From Arthrobacter sp. ISL-65 (GTDB taxonomy: Bacteria; Actinomycetota; Actinomycetes; Actinomycetales; Micrococcaceae): 64,000 nt of DNA. The stretch covers positions 124,001-188,000 of the forward strand of contig NZ_JAGGPN010000007.1 of the NCBI RefSeq assembly GCF_018613795.1, written 5' to 3'. Shown in pieces: positions 31,542-39,949 of the stretch (the first letter of the stretch is position 1; every line of letters begins with the position of its first letter). The position numbers and the translations under genes are program-made. The notes under the pieces are model-generated. The model searched no databases and had not been told where the DNA came from. It saw only the letters and a list, made by a program, of their open reading frames with translations.

Positions 31542-33215
31542 ATGCGCGCTTACACCGCCGGGGACGCGGACGTCCCCCTGCTCGAGGAAACCATCGGCGA
31601 GAACTTTGAGCGGGTGGTGGGGCAGTTCCCCCTGCACGACGCGCTGATCGAGGCTGCCGCGGTGCCCGGGGCTGACGCCCGCCGCTGGAGTTACACCAAA
31701 CTGAACGACGACGTCGACCGGCTGGCCCGGGCGCTCCTCGCCGTTGGCATCACGAAGGGGGAGCGGATCGGCATCTGGAGCCCGAACTGCGCGGAATGGA
31801 CCATCCTGCAGTACGCGACGGCGAAGATCGGGGCGGTCCTTGTCAACGTGAATCCTTCCTACCGCAGCCACGAGCTGGAGTTCGTGGTGAAGCAGAACGG
31901 CATGCGGATGCTGGTCACGGCGCCGTCGGACCAGAACAGCGACTATGTGGGGATGGCGCGCCAGGCCCTCACCGGATGCCCAGACCTCCGCGAGCTCGTA
32001 TTCCTGCCGGACTTCGAATTAGAAGGGCTCGACGCCGGCGTCCCCCTGGGTGAGCAGGAGCTCACGTACGCCGAGCTGCTCAAGCGGGCGGACGCCGTCG
32101 GGCATTCGGTGCTGTTGGCCCGCATGGCGGGCCTCGATCCGCACGATCCCATCAATCTCCAGTACACGTCCGGAACCACGGGCTTCCCCAAGGGCGCCAC
32201 GCTGACGCACCACAACATCCTCAACAACGGGTATTCCATCGGGGAGCTGCTCAACTACACCGAGCACGACCGCGTGGTGATTCCGGTGCCGTTCTACCAC
32301 TGCTTCGGGATGGTGATCGGCAACCTGAACGCGCTGAGCCACGGCGCCGCGACGATCATCCCGGGACGCGGGTTCACGCCTGCCGCCGCGCTGGAGGCCG
32401 TGCAGGATTTCGGTGGCACGTCCCTGTACGGGGTTCCCACCATGTTCATCGCCGAACTCGCGCTGCCCGACTTCGCCTCGTACGACCTCTCCACCCTCCG
32501 CACCGGGGTGATGGCCGGTTCGCTGTGCCCCATCGAGGTGATGAACCGCGTGATTTCCGAGATGAATATGAAGGACGTGGCCATCTGCTACGGCATGACG
32601 GAGACATCGCCGGTGTCCACCATGACCCGCGACGGTGACACGCTCCAGCAGCGGACGGAAACCGTGGGGCGGACCATGCCGCGGCTGGAAAGCAAGATCG
32701 TGGACGCTCTCGGAGAGGTGGTGGAGCGCGGCGAAATTGGCGAACTGTGCACCCGGGGTTACGCCGTCATGCAGGGGTACTGGAACCAGCCGGACAAGAC
32801 AGCCGAGGCTATCGACGCCGACGGCTGGATGCACACCGGCGACCTGGCACGCATGGACGACGACGGGTACGTGGTGATCGAAGGCCGGATGAAGGACATG
32901 GTGATCCGCGGCGGCGAGAACATCTACCCGCGCGAGATCGAGGAGTTCCTCTACACCCATCCGTCCATCCAGGACGTGCAGGTGATCGGGGTGCCGGATG
33001 CCAGGTATGGCGAGGAGCTCATGGCCTGCATCATCCTCAAGCCCGGGGCGGCACCATTGGACGCGGCCGCGGTGGCCGAGTTCTGCCGCGGCAAGCTGAC
33101 GCACTACAAGGTTCCCCGCTACGTCGATGTGCGCGACAGCTTCCCCATGACGGTGTCGGGGAAGGTCCGCAAGGTGGAGATGCGCGAGGAAGCCGTCGCC
33201 CGGTTGGGCCTCTGA
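31542..33215 (+). CDS. AMP-binding acyl-CoA synthetase (fatty-acid--CoA ligase)
   Basis: A 557-aa member of the adenylate-forming superfamily. The P-loop-like motif YTSGTTGFPKGATLTHHN is near residue 208. The A5 motif is ICYGMTETSPVS, A7 is MHTGDLARMDDDGY, A8 is GRMKDMVIRGGENIYPREIE, and the adenylation Lys lies in TVSGKVRKVEMRE near the C-terminus. It activates a carboxylic acid as acyl-AMP and transfers it to CoA. It looks most like the medium/long-chain FadD-type ligases of actinobacteria, but the chain length cannot be told from sequence. The start ATG 31542 begins MRAYTAGDADVPL. It is convergent with the glycosylase gene. Confidence 0.92.
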   Translation: MRAYTAGDADVPLLEETIGENFERVVGQFPLHDALIEAAAVPGADARRWSYTKLNDDVDRLARALLAVGITKGERIGIWSPNCAEWTILQYATAKIGAVLVNVNPSYRSHELEFVVKQNGMRMLVTAPSDQNSDYVGMARQALTGCPDLRELVFLPDFELEGLDAGVPLGEQELTYAELLKRADAVGHSVLLARMAGLDPHDPINLQYTSGTTGFPKGATLTHHNILNNGYSIGELLNYTEHDRVVIPVPFYHCFGMVIGNLNALSHGAATIIPGRGFTPAAALEAVQDFGGTSLYGVPTMFIAELALPDFASYDLSTLRTGVMAGSLCPIEVMNRVISEMNMKDVAICYGMTETSPVSTMTRDGDTLQQRTETVGRTMPRLESKIVDALGEVVERGEIGELCTRGYAVMQGYWNQPDKTAEAIDADGWMHTGDLARMDDDGYVVIEGRMKDMVIRGGENIYPREIEEFLYTHPSIQDVQVIGVPDARYGEELMACIILKPGAAPLDAAAVAEFCRGKLTHYKVPRYVDVRDSFPMTVSGKVRKVEMREEAVARLGL

Positions 33216-33240
33216 GCGCGAATGGGTCAGTGTGCGCGGT
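33214..33240. repeat. half copy of palindromic repeat family A
   Basis: GAGCGCGAATGGGTCAGTGT directly follows the stop of the acyl-CoA synthetase and resembles the left arm of the family (AGCGCGAACGGACAGTTGTG). The right arm is missing. It overlaps the stop of the convergent glycosylase gene. Confidence 0.45.
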
Positions 33241-34207
33241 GGTCCTGGATGGTCATCCGCGGCCCGAAGGTGGGTTTCCGGAAGCCGCTGAGTCCGAGCA
33301 TGCGGACCACCCGCTGCCGGTGTCCCGTCCACGGTTCCAGCAGGGCCAGCATGCCGGCGTCGTCAGTCCGCCGTCCGGTCAGCGCCGCGCCGACATACGC
33401 GGCGAGGTGGTAATCGCCAACGGCGATGGAGTCTGGGCAGCCGTGCGTCCGCTGCACCACCTCGGCTGCCGTCCACACACCGATTCCCGGAATGGTCTGC
33501 ATCTTGGCTGCTGCCTCCGCCGCAGGAAGGGACGCCAGACGTTCAAGGGCGACGGCGGAGCGCAGGGCGCGCATGACGGTCGCCGACCGCTGCGGGCCGA
33601 CTCCCGCCCTGTGCCATTCCCAGGTCGGAATGCGGAGCCATCCCTCGGCGGTGGGCCGGACCAGCAATCCGGGAGGTGCGATGGTACCGGCGCCGGGGGC
33701 GGGCGTGCCGTGGCGGTACATGAGGTAGCGGAAACCCCGCCGGGCCTCAATGACGGTAACCTTCTGCTCCAAAATGGTGGGCACGAGCGAGTCAACCATC
33801 CGCCCGGTAGACGGGAGGCGGACGTCGGGGTTCCGGCGTCGGGCATCACGAACCATTCGCGGCAGTGTTGCTGAGAACGAAGGCTCGTCAAACGCCGACC
33901 AGTCGTCATCCGCCCCAAGGAGCCGCGGAACGCGCGCGAGGGCGGCGCCGGAACCGGGACCCCAGGCCTGGGTATCGATGTAAGACTCCAGGCCCGTGCC
34001 AGCAACGGTGAGCCGCAGCGTCACCGGACCATCCGTCGTCGTGAAGGCCATCCACAGCCCGTCCGGCCGCGAGGAGAAGGAGGGATCACCGTTGCCGCGC
34101 ATCAGGATGCCCAGGGTGCGGTGTAAGTCATACGGGCCGCCCGGATGCCACCTGAGGGACGCATCCGCCGCGGCTGCCAGCCGGGCGGGAACGTCAGCAA
34201 TGGTCAT
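33227..34207 (-). CDS. AlkA-like DNA-3-methyladenine glycosylase (HhH-GPD)
   Basis: A 326-aa DNA glycosylase of the HhH-GPD superfamily. The C-terminal half holds SLVPTILEQKVTVIEARRGFR, the hairpin KMQTIPGIGVWTAAEVVQ and the catalytic Asp region SIAVGDYHLAAYVG. The N-terminal half (about 1-120) is the extra beta domain of AlkA-type enzymes. It would remove alkylated purines from DNA as the first step of base-excision repair. No Ada or methyltransferase domain is attached. It is the distal member of a convergent pair with the acyl-CoA synthetase; the stops are 11 bp apart around a half repeat. The start ATG 34207 gives MTIADVPARLAAAAD. Confidence 0.88.
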   Translation of the reverse strand: MTIADVPARLAAAADASLRWHPGGPYDLHRTLGILMRGNGDPSFSSRPDGLWMAFTTTDGPVTLRLTVAGTGLESYIDTQAWGPGSGAALARVPRLLGADDDWSAFDEPSFSATLPRMVRDARRRNPDVRLPSTGRMVDSLVPTILEQKVTVIEARRGFRYLMYRHGTPAPGAGTIAPPGLLVRPTAEGWLRIPTWEWHRAGVGPQRSATVMRALRSAVALERLASLPAAEAAAKMQTIPGIGVWTAAEVVQRTHGCPDSIAVGDYHLAAYVGAALTGRRTDDAGMLALLEPWTGHRQRVVRMLGLSGFRKPTFGPRMTIQDHRAH

Positions 34208-34360
34208 GCAAACATCGTCCCACGCCGGACCGACAAACTTGCCGGCGGGGCCGCCGTGCGGCCTTTCCGAGGGCCCTTAACCCGCGCCCGCTCCAGGACT
34301 ACAATCCCCAGTGTGGCGCGGGTCCGCCGTGTCCCTTCCCTCGAGTTGCAGGAGATGGCA

Positions 34361-34765
34361 ATGGGTGGCGTGGTGCATTTCGAAATCCCCGCGGACGACC
34401 AGGACCGGGCGAGAAACTTCTACAATCAGGCCCTCGGCTGGCGGATCGACCCCATGCCGGAGATGGACTACAACGTGGTGATCACCACGCCGATGGACGA
34501 AAAGACCGGCAGGCCCACCGAGCCGGGCGCCATCAACGGCGGCATGATGGCCCGCGAAGGGGAACTGACCACACCGGTGATCACGGTGGACGTTGAGGAC
34601 ATTGACGCGACGCTGCGCACGGTTGAGCAGCTGGGCGGTTCCGTGGTGAAGCCCAAGGAAACCATCCCGGGCATGGGCCATTACGCCTACTTCAAGGACA
34701 CGGAGGGCAACATCCTGGGGCTCTGGGAGAACCTCCCGGCCGATGCCGGCGGTGCTTCCGGCTGA
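34361..34765 (+). CDS. VOC (glyoxalase/bleomycin-resistance) family protein
   Basis: A 134-aa VOC-fold protein: GGVVHFEIPADDQDRARNFY opens the first beta-alpha-beta-beta-beta module, and GHYAYFKDTEGNILGLWE closes the second. The His in VVHFEI and the Glu in LGLWEN are at the usual metal-ligand positions. I chose ATG 34361 because AGGAG (34350-34354) is 6 bases upstream; ATG 34355 would leave no space. The substrate is unknown. Its stop is one base from the stop of the next VOC gene on the other strand, so the two are tightly convergent. Confidence 0.87.
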   Translation: MGGVVHFEIPADDQDRARNFYNQALGWRIDPMPEMDYNVVITTPMDEKTGRPTEPGAINGGMMAREGELTTPVITVDVEDIDATLRTVEQLGGSVVKPKETIPGMGHYAYFKDTEGNILGLWENLPADAGGASG

Positions 34766-34766
34766 C

Positions 34767-35198
34767 CTATTCCTCGCCGAAGCGGCCGCGGGCCTCCACC
34801 GGGATCAGCGGCTGCTGGGCGCGGATCCTGAGCTCCTGCACCGCCCAGGTGTTCCCGTCCGGGTCGCTGAACCCGAAGAACGTTCCGCCGTCGCGCTCAT
34901 CGAAGACGGTGATTTCGCTCGCTTCCACGCCGCGGCTGAGCAGCTCGTCGCGCGCCGCCCGGGCATCCGCCACCACCAGCTGCAGGCCCCGCATGGAGCC
35001 CGGCGCCATCTCGTTCTGCGACGGCAGGTCGCCGATCACGATCGAGCACCCCGAACCGGGAGGCGTCAGCTGGACCACGTGCATGTGCTCATTCTGCGTG
35101 TCGTGGTCCAGGCTGAAGCCGACCTTGTCCCGGTAGAACTCCACGGCCCGGCCGATGTCGCTCACGGGCAGCACAACCACTTCGAGGGTCCAGTCCAC
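34767..35198 (-). CDS. VOC family protein
   Basis: A 143-aa glyoxalase-fold protein: TLEVVVLPVSDIGRAVEFY begins module one, and GTFFGFSDPDGNTWAVQELR ends module two. HVVQLTPPGSGCSIVIGD is the last strand pair of the first module. I place the start at GTG 35198, where AAGGA lies 8 bases upstream; the longer frame from 35273 gives unlikely sequence. The Glu in VQELR is at a metal-ligand position, while the first-position residue is Glu (TLEVVV) rather than His. The function is unknown. The extended frame of the cystathionine beta-synthase overlaps this gene on the other strand, but that is only an open frame. Confidence 0.85.
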   Translation of the reverse strand: MDWTLEVVVLPVSDIGRAVEFYRDKVGFSLDHDTQNEHMHVVQLTPPGSGCSIVIGDLPSQNEMAPGSMRGLQLVVADARAARDELLSRGVEASEITVFDERDGGTFFGFSDPDGNTWAVQELRIRAQQPLIPVEARGRFGEE

Positions 35199-35396
35199 GG
35201 CACGGTTCCTTTCAACGTCACTGATGAACGGCACCCGGCCGCGGGTACCGTAGCCAGCTTGCCCTGCCGGCACTGTCCTTGGCTAGGCATAGCGTGGCTA
35301 GGCATGGCGGCGGCTAGGCATGGCCACCAGGCCCCGCCGCCCGGGCCGGCGTGGGCCCGCGCGGGTCCCGTAGTCCAAGACGGTAAGTTGGTACCC

Positions 35397-36782
35397 ATGA
35401 AGTACGCCCAGTCTGTCCTGGACCTCATCGGCAACACCCCGCTCATCAAGCTCAACCACGTCACCGAGGGCATCAAGGCCACCGTCCTCGTGAAGCTGGA
35501 ATACGTGAACCCCGGCGGCTCCATCAAGGACCGCATCGCGGCGAAGATGGTCGAGGAAGCCGAGCGTGACGGCAAGCTCAAGCCAGGCGGCACCATCATC
35601 GAGCCCACCTCCGGGAACACCGGCGTCGGCCTGGCCCTGGTGGCGCAGCAAAAAGGCTACAAGTGCATCTTCGTGGTTCCGGACAAGGTGGGCGAGGACA
35701 AGCGCGCGGTCCTTCAGGCCTACGGCGCCGAAGTGGTGGTGACGCCCACCGCCGTCGAGCCTGACAGCCCGCAGAGCTACTACGGCGTGTCCGACCGCCT
35801 GGTCACCGAGATCCCCGGAGCGTACAAGCCGGACCAGTTCTCCAACCCCGCGGCACCGCTGAGCCACTACGAGACCACCGGCCCCGAGATCTGGCGGGAC
35901 ACCGACGGCAAGGTGACGCACTGCATCATCGGCGCCGGCACCGGAGGCACCATCACCGGCACCGGCCGCTACCTCAAGGAGGTGTCGGCGGACCGTCCGG
36001 AGTCCGACGGCGGCCGGGTCAGGATCATCGGGGCCGATCCCGAAGGCTCTGTCTACTCGGGCGGCACCGGTCGCCCGTACTTCGTCGAGGGCGTGGGCGA
36101 GGACATGTGGCCCGGCAACTACGACAAGTCGGTCCCGGACGAGGTCCTCGCGGTCAGCGACGCCGACTCCTTCGAGATGACCCGGCGGCTGGCGCGCGAG
36201 GAGGGCCTGCTGGTGGGCGGTTCCTCCGGCATGGCCGTGGTGGCCGCGCTGCGCACGGCCCGGGACCTCCCCGAGGACGCGGTGGTGGTGGTAATCCTGC
36301 CCGACTCCGGCCGCGGTTACCTCGCCAAGATTTTCAACGACCAGTGGATGCGCTCCTACGGCTTCCTCTCCGGCGGCGAGGAGGCCTCCGTTGGCGAGGT
36401 CATCAAATTCAAGACGGGCGAACTGCCGGACCTGGTGCACATCCACCCCAACGAAACCGTCCGCGACGTCATCAACATCATGAACGAGTTCGGCGTCAGC
36501 CACATCCCGGTCCTCTCCGCGGAGCCGCCCGTGGTGATGGGCGAAGTCCTCGGGGCCGTGGATGAACGGACCCTGACCGCCAAGCTGTTCCGCGGCGAGG
36601 CCAAGCTGACGGACAAGATCGCCGAGCACATGGGGGAGAAGCTGCCGGTGATCGGCTCGCTCGAAACCATCTCGGCCGCCCGCGAACTGCTCTCCGACGT
36701 CGACACCGTGATGGTGACATTCGTCGGCGCGCCCATAGGCATCCTGACCCGCCACGACCTCCTCGCCTACCTCAGCAACTGA
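35397..36782 (+). CDS. cbs: cystathionine beta-synthase
   Basis: A 461-aa PLP enzyme. The catalytic fold-type II domain (1-330) begins YAQSVLDLIGNTPLIKLNHV, has the PLP Lys44 in NPGGSIKDRIA, the substrate loop TSGNTGVGLAL, and the phosphate loop GAGTGGTITGTGRYLKE. Two CBS motifs follow (about 340-461), as in the human and mycobacterial enzymes. It condenses serine (or O-acetylserine) with homocysteine to cystathionine, the first step of reverse transsulfuration. The start is ATG 35397. The cystathionine gamma-synthase/lyase-type gene begins 13 bp downstream, so the pair forms an operon. Confidence 0.92.
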   Translation: MKYAQSVLDLIGNTPLIKLNHVTEGIKATVLVKLEYVNPGGSIKDRIAAKMVEEAERDGKLKPGGTIIEPTSGNTGVGLALVAQQKGYKCIFVVPDKVGEDKRAVLQAYGAEVVVTPTAVEPDSPQSYYGVSDRLVTEIPGAYKPDQFSNPAAPLSHYETTGPEIWRDTDGKVTHCIIGAGTGGTITGTGRYLKEVSADRPESDGGRVRIIGADPEGSVYSGGTGRPYFVEGVGEDMWPGNYDKSVPDEVLAVSDADSFEMTRRLAREEGLLVGGSSGMAVVAALRTARDLPEDAVVVVILPDSGRGYLAKIFNDQWMRSYGFLSGGEEASVGEVIKFKTGELPDLVHIHPNETVRDVINIMNEFGVSHIPVLSAEPPVVMGEVLGAVDERTLTAKLFRGEAKLTDKIAEHMGEKLPVIGSLETISAARELLSDVDTVMVTFVGAPIGILTRHDLLAYLSN

Positions 36783-36795
36783 TCGAAGGAGCCCC

Positions 36796-37959
36796 ATGTC
36801 TGTCTCTAAGAACCAAGGATTCAACACCCGCGCCGTGCACGCCGGCCAGGCCTTCGAGCCGCGCACCGGCGCCGTCGTTCCGCCCCTGCACTTCAGCTCG
36901 ACATATGCCCAAGACGGCATCGGAAACCTTCGGGACGGCTACGAATACGGCCGCGGCGGCAACCCCACCCGCGACGCCCTGCAGGAGCAGCTCGCGGCGC
37001 TGGAGCGCGGCACGCATGCCTATTCCTTCAGCTCGGGTCTCGCGGCCGAGGATTCCCTCATCCGCGCCCTGATGCGGCCCGGCGACCACATCGTGCTCGG
37101 CAACGACGCCTACGGCGGCACATACCGGCTGATCAGCCGCGTACTGGGCGAATGGGGGATCGGTAACACCCCCGTGGACATGGCCGACCTCGATGCCGTT
37201 CAGGCGGCAGTTGCCGCCAACAAGACCCGCTTCGTCTGGGTGGAGACGCCGTCCAACCCGCTGATGAAGATCACCGACATCGAGGCGCTCGCCAAGGTGG
37301 CGCACGACGCCGGGGCCCTACTGATCGTCGACAACACCTTCGCGTCGCCCTACCTGCAGACCCCGCTCGACCTGGGTGCCGACGTCGTGGTTCACTCCAC
37401 CACCAAGTACATCGGCGGCCACTCCGACGTGGTGGGCGGCGCGATCGTGGTCAAGGACGCTGAGCTGGCCGAGAAGATCGGCTTCGTGCAGTTCGCCGTG
37501 GGCGCCGTCTCCGGCCCGATGGACGCGTTCCTCACCACCCGCGGGCTGAAGACGCTGGGGGTCCGCATGGACCGGCACAGCGACAACGCCCAGGCCGTGG
37601 CCGAATGGCTCCTGGAACGGCCCGAGGTGGAAGCCGTCCTGTACCCGGGCCTGCCCTCGCACGTCGGCCACGAGCTGGCCAAGAAGCAGATGAGGAAGTT
37701 CGGCGGCATGATCTCCGTGCAGTTCAAGGGCGGTGAGGCCGCTGCCCGGAAGGTGGCCGAATCGACGTCGGTGTTCACCCTGGCGGAATCGCTGGGCGGA
37801 ATTGAATCGCTGATGAACTACCCGTCGGAGATGACCCACGCCTCGGTCAAGGGGACCGAACTGGCCGTTCCCGTGAACCTGATCCGGCTCTCCTGCGGCA
37901 TCGAGGACGTCGAGGACCTCATCGCGGACCTTGAGCAAGCCTTCACGCACATCCAGTGA
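36796..37959 (+). CDS. metB: cystathionine gamma-synthase / gamma-lyase-type PLP enzyme
   Basis: A 387-aa Cys/Met-metabolism enzyme. It shows FSSTYAQDGIGNLRDGYEYG, the cofactor loop SFSSGLAAEDSLI, the DNTFASPYLQTPLDLGADVV stretch and the PLP Lys204 in HSTTKYIGGHSD. GGIESLMNYPSEMTHASV is the substrate loop. The family includes cystathionine gamma-synthase (MetB) and gamma-lyase; sequence alone does not separate them. Next to a beta-synthase, a lyase making cysteine would complete reverse transsulfuration, although such pairs are commonly annotated metB. The start ATG 36796 has GAAGGAG 5 bases upstream. Its stop overlaps the next gene by four bases. Confidence 0.9.
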   Translation: MSVSKNQGFNTRAVHAGQAFEPRTGAVVPPLHFSSTYAQDGIGNLRDGYEYGRGGNPTRDALQEQLAALERGTHAYSFSSGLAAEDSLIRALMRPGDHIVLGNDAYGGTYRLISRVLGEWGIGNTPVDMADLDAVQAAVAANKTRFVWVETPSNPLMKITDIEALAKVAHDAGALLIVDNTFASPYLQTPLDLGADVVVHSTTKYIGGHSDVVGGAIVVKDAELAEKIGFVQFAVGAVSGPMDAFLTTRGLKTLGVRMDRHSDNAQAVAEWLLERPEVEAVLYPGLPSHVGHELAKKQMRKFGGMISVQFKGGEAAARKVAESTSVFTLAESLGGIESLMNYPSEMTHASVKGTELAVPVNLIRLSCGIEDVEDLIADLEQAFTHIQ

Positions 37960-39278
37960 CGGCCTCCCCGCAGACGAAGGAAGGGGCCGGGACCCGGCAG
38001 GCGGCCGGCAGTCACGGTAAGGCGCGTCGGGTTGTCCTCGGCTGGCTGGCGACGGCGGCCGGTGCAGCCGCCGTCGTCCTCGCTCTGATGTGGCTGTACG
38101 CCGGGTATGCCCCGGCCATGAACGACTTCGAGGTCTACTATTACGGCGGCACTAAGGTGCTGCAGACCGGCGAGGCGGGCATCAGTGAGCTGTACGCGCC
38201 TCGGGACGGCCTGCCGTTCACCTATCCGCCGTTCGCCGCACTGCTGTTCGCCGGCCTGGCCACCATGAGCCCCGGACAAAGCGGGCAGCTCTTCATCTTG
38301 GCCGCGCTGGGCGGGGCCGCGCTGGTATCCGCCTGGCTCTCCCGGCACTACTTCGGGATGACCCGCTGGCGGGACGCCTTTGCGGACTGGCGGTTCCGGA
38401 CCGTGGCCCTGGCCGGAACCGGAGCCATCGTGCTGCTGGGGCCATGGCGGGACACCTTCGTGTTCGGGCAGATCAACATCATCCTGATGGGCCTGATCCT
38501 TGCCGACTTCGCGCTGCACGGGAAGTCCCGGGCGGGTGCGATCCGCTGGCCTGCCGGTCTGCTGATCGGCGTCGCGGCGGGGATCAAGCTGACACCGCTC
38601 GCGTTCGGCCTGTATTTCCTGGTGCGCCGGGATTTCAAGGCCCTGGGCTGGATGGCGGCCGGCTTCATAGGCTCAATCGCCGTGGCCTGGGCAGTGCTGC
38701 CCCAGGCGTCCGTGACGTTCTGGACCGAGATCCTGCCCAACACCGGGCGCATCGGCGATCCGGGGTACGTGGACAACCTGTCGCTGAAGGGGCTGCTGCT
38801 CCACGTCGGGCTGCCGGACTCGGGGTTCACCAGCCTGCTCTGGCTGGTGCTCGCGCTGTCCCTGGCCGGACTCACTGCACTGGTGATCAGGTGGGCAGTG
38901 GCCGTGGAGGAGAATTTTGTTGCGGTGTCCGCGAGCGCAGTGCTCATGCTCCTGGTCAGCCCCGTCTCATGGTCCCACCACTGGGTGTGGATCGCTGTGG
39001 CACTGCCGTCCATGGCCTTCGCCATGCACCGCGTGCCCTCCCGGTCCGGCCTGATGCGGCTGGGCGGCTGGCTGCTGGTGGCGGCCACCGCCGTGGCCTT
39101 CTACCTGGCGCCCAAGGACCTCGCGATGGCGGCCGGCGCCGAACTGTGGGGCGTGAACCCGCAGGCGCAATGGCCGCTGATGGCCTCCAGCCTTGGCGTG
39201 TTGTGCGGCGTGGCGCTCCTGGTGTACTGGGCCGCCGCGTACCGGCCGTCGCGGACGGGGATCGGCCGGCAACCCTAG
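37956..39278 (+). CDS. GT87-family (DUF2029) membrane glycosyltransferase, copy 1
   Basis: A 440-aa membrane protein with about ten helices. NDFEVYYYGGTKVLQTGEAG in the first outer loop carries the acidic residue expected as the catalytic base of GT-C enzymes. PFTYPPFAALLFAGL, FGQINIILMGLILAD, GVAAGIKLTPLAFGLYFLVR and SPVSWSHHWVWIAVALPSM are the other conserved blocks. GT87 members such as mycobacterial PimE use polyprenyl-phosphate-mannose to extend cell-envelope glycolipids; the acceptor here is unknown. The start GTG 37956 overlaps the metB stop (GTGA). A paralogue lies 2.2 kb downstream. Confidence 0.88.
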   Translation: MTASPQTKEGAGTRQAAGSHGKARRVVLGWLATAAGAAAVVLALMWLYAGYAPAMNDFEVYYYGGTKVLQTGEAGISELYAPRDGLPFTYPPFAALLFAGLATMSPGQSGQLFILAALGGAALVSAWLSRHYFGMTRWRDAFADWRFRTVALAGTGAIVLLGPWRDTFVFGQINIILMGLILADFALHGKSRAGAIRWPAGLLIGVAAGIKLTPLAFGLYFLVRRDFKALGWMAAGFIGSIAVAWAVLPQASVTFWTEILPNTGRIGDPGYVDNLSLKGLLLHVGLPDSGFTSLLWLVLALSLAGLTALVIRWAVAVEENFVAVSASAVLMLLVSPVSWSHHWVWIAVALPSMAFAMHRVPSRSGLMRLGGWLLVAATAVAFYLAPKDLAMAAGAELWGVNPQAQWPLMASSLGVLCGVALLVYWAAAYRPSRTGIGRQP

Positions 39279-39400
39279 CCAGGTCCTCGCCGAGATGGCA
39301 GTTCGCGGCAGTGTTTGCGAGAACATTGCCGTGTTCTGCCACTTCGATGTAGGCCCCACCCGTCCTAGCTTTCTTCAAGAAAGTCAGCTAAGGTCGCAGC

Positions 39401-39949
39401 ATGCCTCTCCGTTCCGACTGGTCGCAGCGTAACTGCAGCATGGCCCGCGGGCTGGACATTTTCGGCGACCCCTGGGGCATGCTGGTCCTCCGCGAGGTCT
39501 TCTTCGGCAACGGCCGCTTCGACGCGATGAAAACGCGCCTCCAGGTGGCTGACTCGGTCCTCACCCGGCGGCTTACCTCCCTCGTGGAGTCCGGCCTGCT
39601 GGCAAAACAGCCCTACGACGACGGCGGACGCACCCGCCAGGAATACGTCCTCACCACCAAAGGCGAGGATGCCCTGCCGGTGCTCAACGCCGTCGTTCTC
39701 TGGTCCGAAAAGCATCTGCAGGCGCCGTCGGAGCAGGCCCACATGTACGTGGTCCACGCAACCTGCGGGCAGCGGACGGGGTCAGCGGACACCTGCACCG
39801 GATGCGGGGAACGCCTCACCGCGGAGAACACCAGCTGGCACAGCCTGACCCGCAGCGTTGCACCGCTCCCGCTGGCGACGGCCCACCAGCCAACCGACAC
39901 ACCGACCAACCGCGTACAAGGCGGCGGAGAAGAAGGAACAGCCGCATGA
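39401..39949 (+). CDS. HxlR-family transcriptional regulator
   Basis: A 182-aa regulator. The winged-helix HxlR domain spans about 5-100: NCSMARGLDIFGDPWGMLVL, FDAMKTRLQVADSVLTRRLT and RQEYVLTTKGEDALPVL. A C-terminal part has three cysteines in a small cluster (CGQRTGSADTCTGCGE), possibly a metal or redox site. The start is ATG 39401. The MFS gene begins inside its stop codon (ATGA overlap), so they are co-transcribed. The regulator probably controls that transporter in response to its substrate or to oxidants. Confidence 0.9.
   Translation: MPLRSDWSQRNCSMARGLDIFGDPWGMLVLREVFFGNGRFDAMKTRLQVADSVLTRRLTSLVESGLLAKQPYDDGGRTRQEYVLTTKGEDALPVLNAVVLWSEKHLQAPSEQAHMYVVHATCGQRTGSADTCTGCGERLTAENTSWHSLTRSVAPLPLATAHQPTDTPTNRVQGGGEEGTAA

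Noticed and set aside
34743..35396. N-terminal extension of the cystathionine beta-synthase frame
   Set aside because: It overlaps a VOC gene on the other strand and looks nothing like the family; the enzyme starts at ATG 35397.
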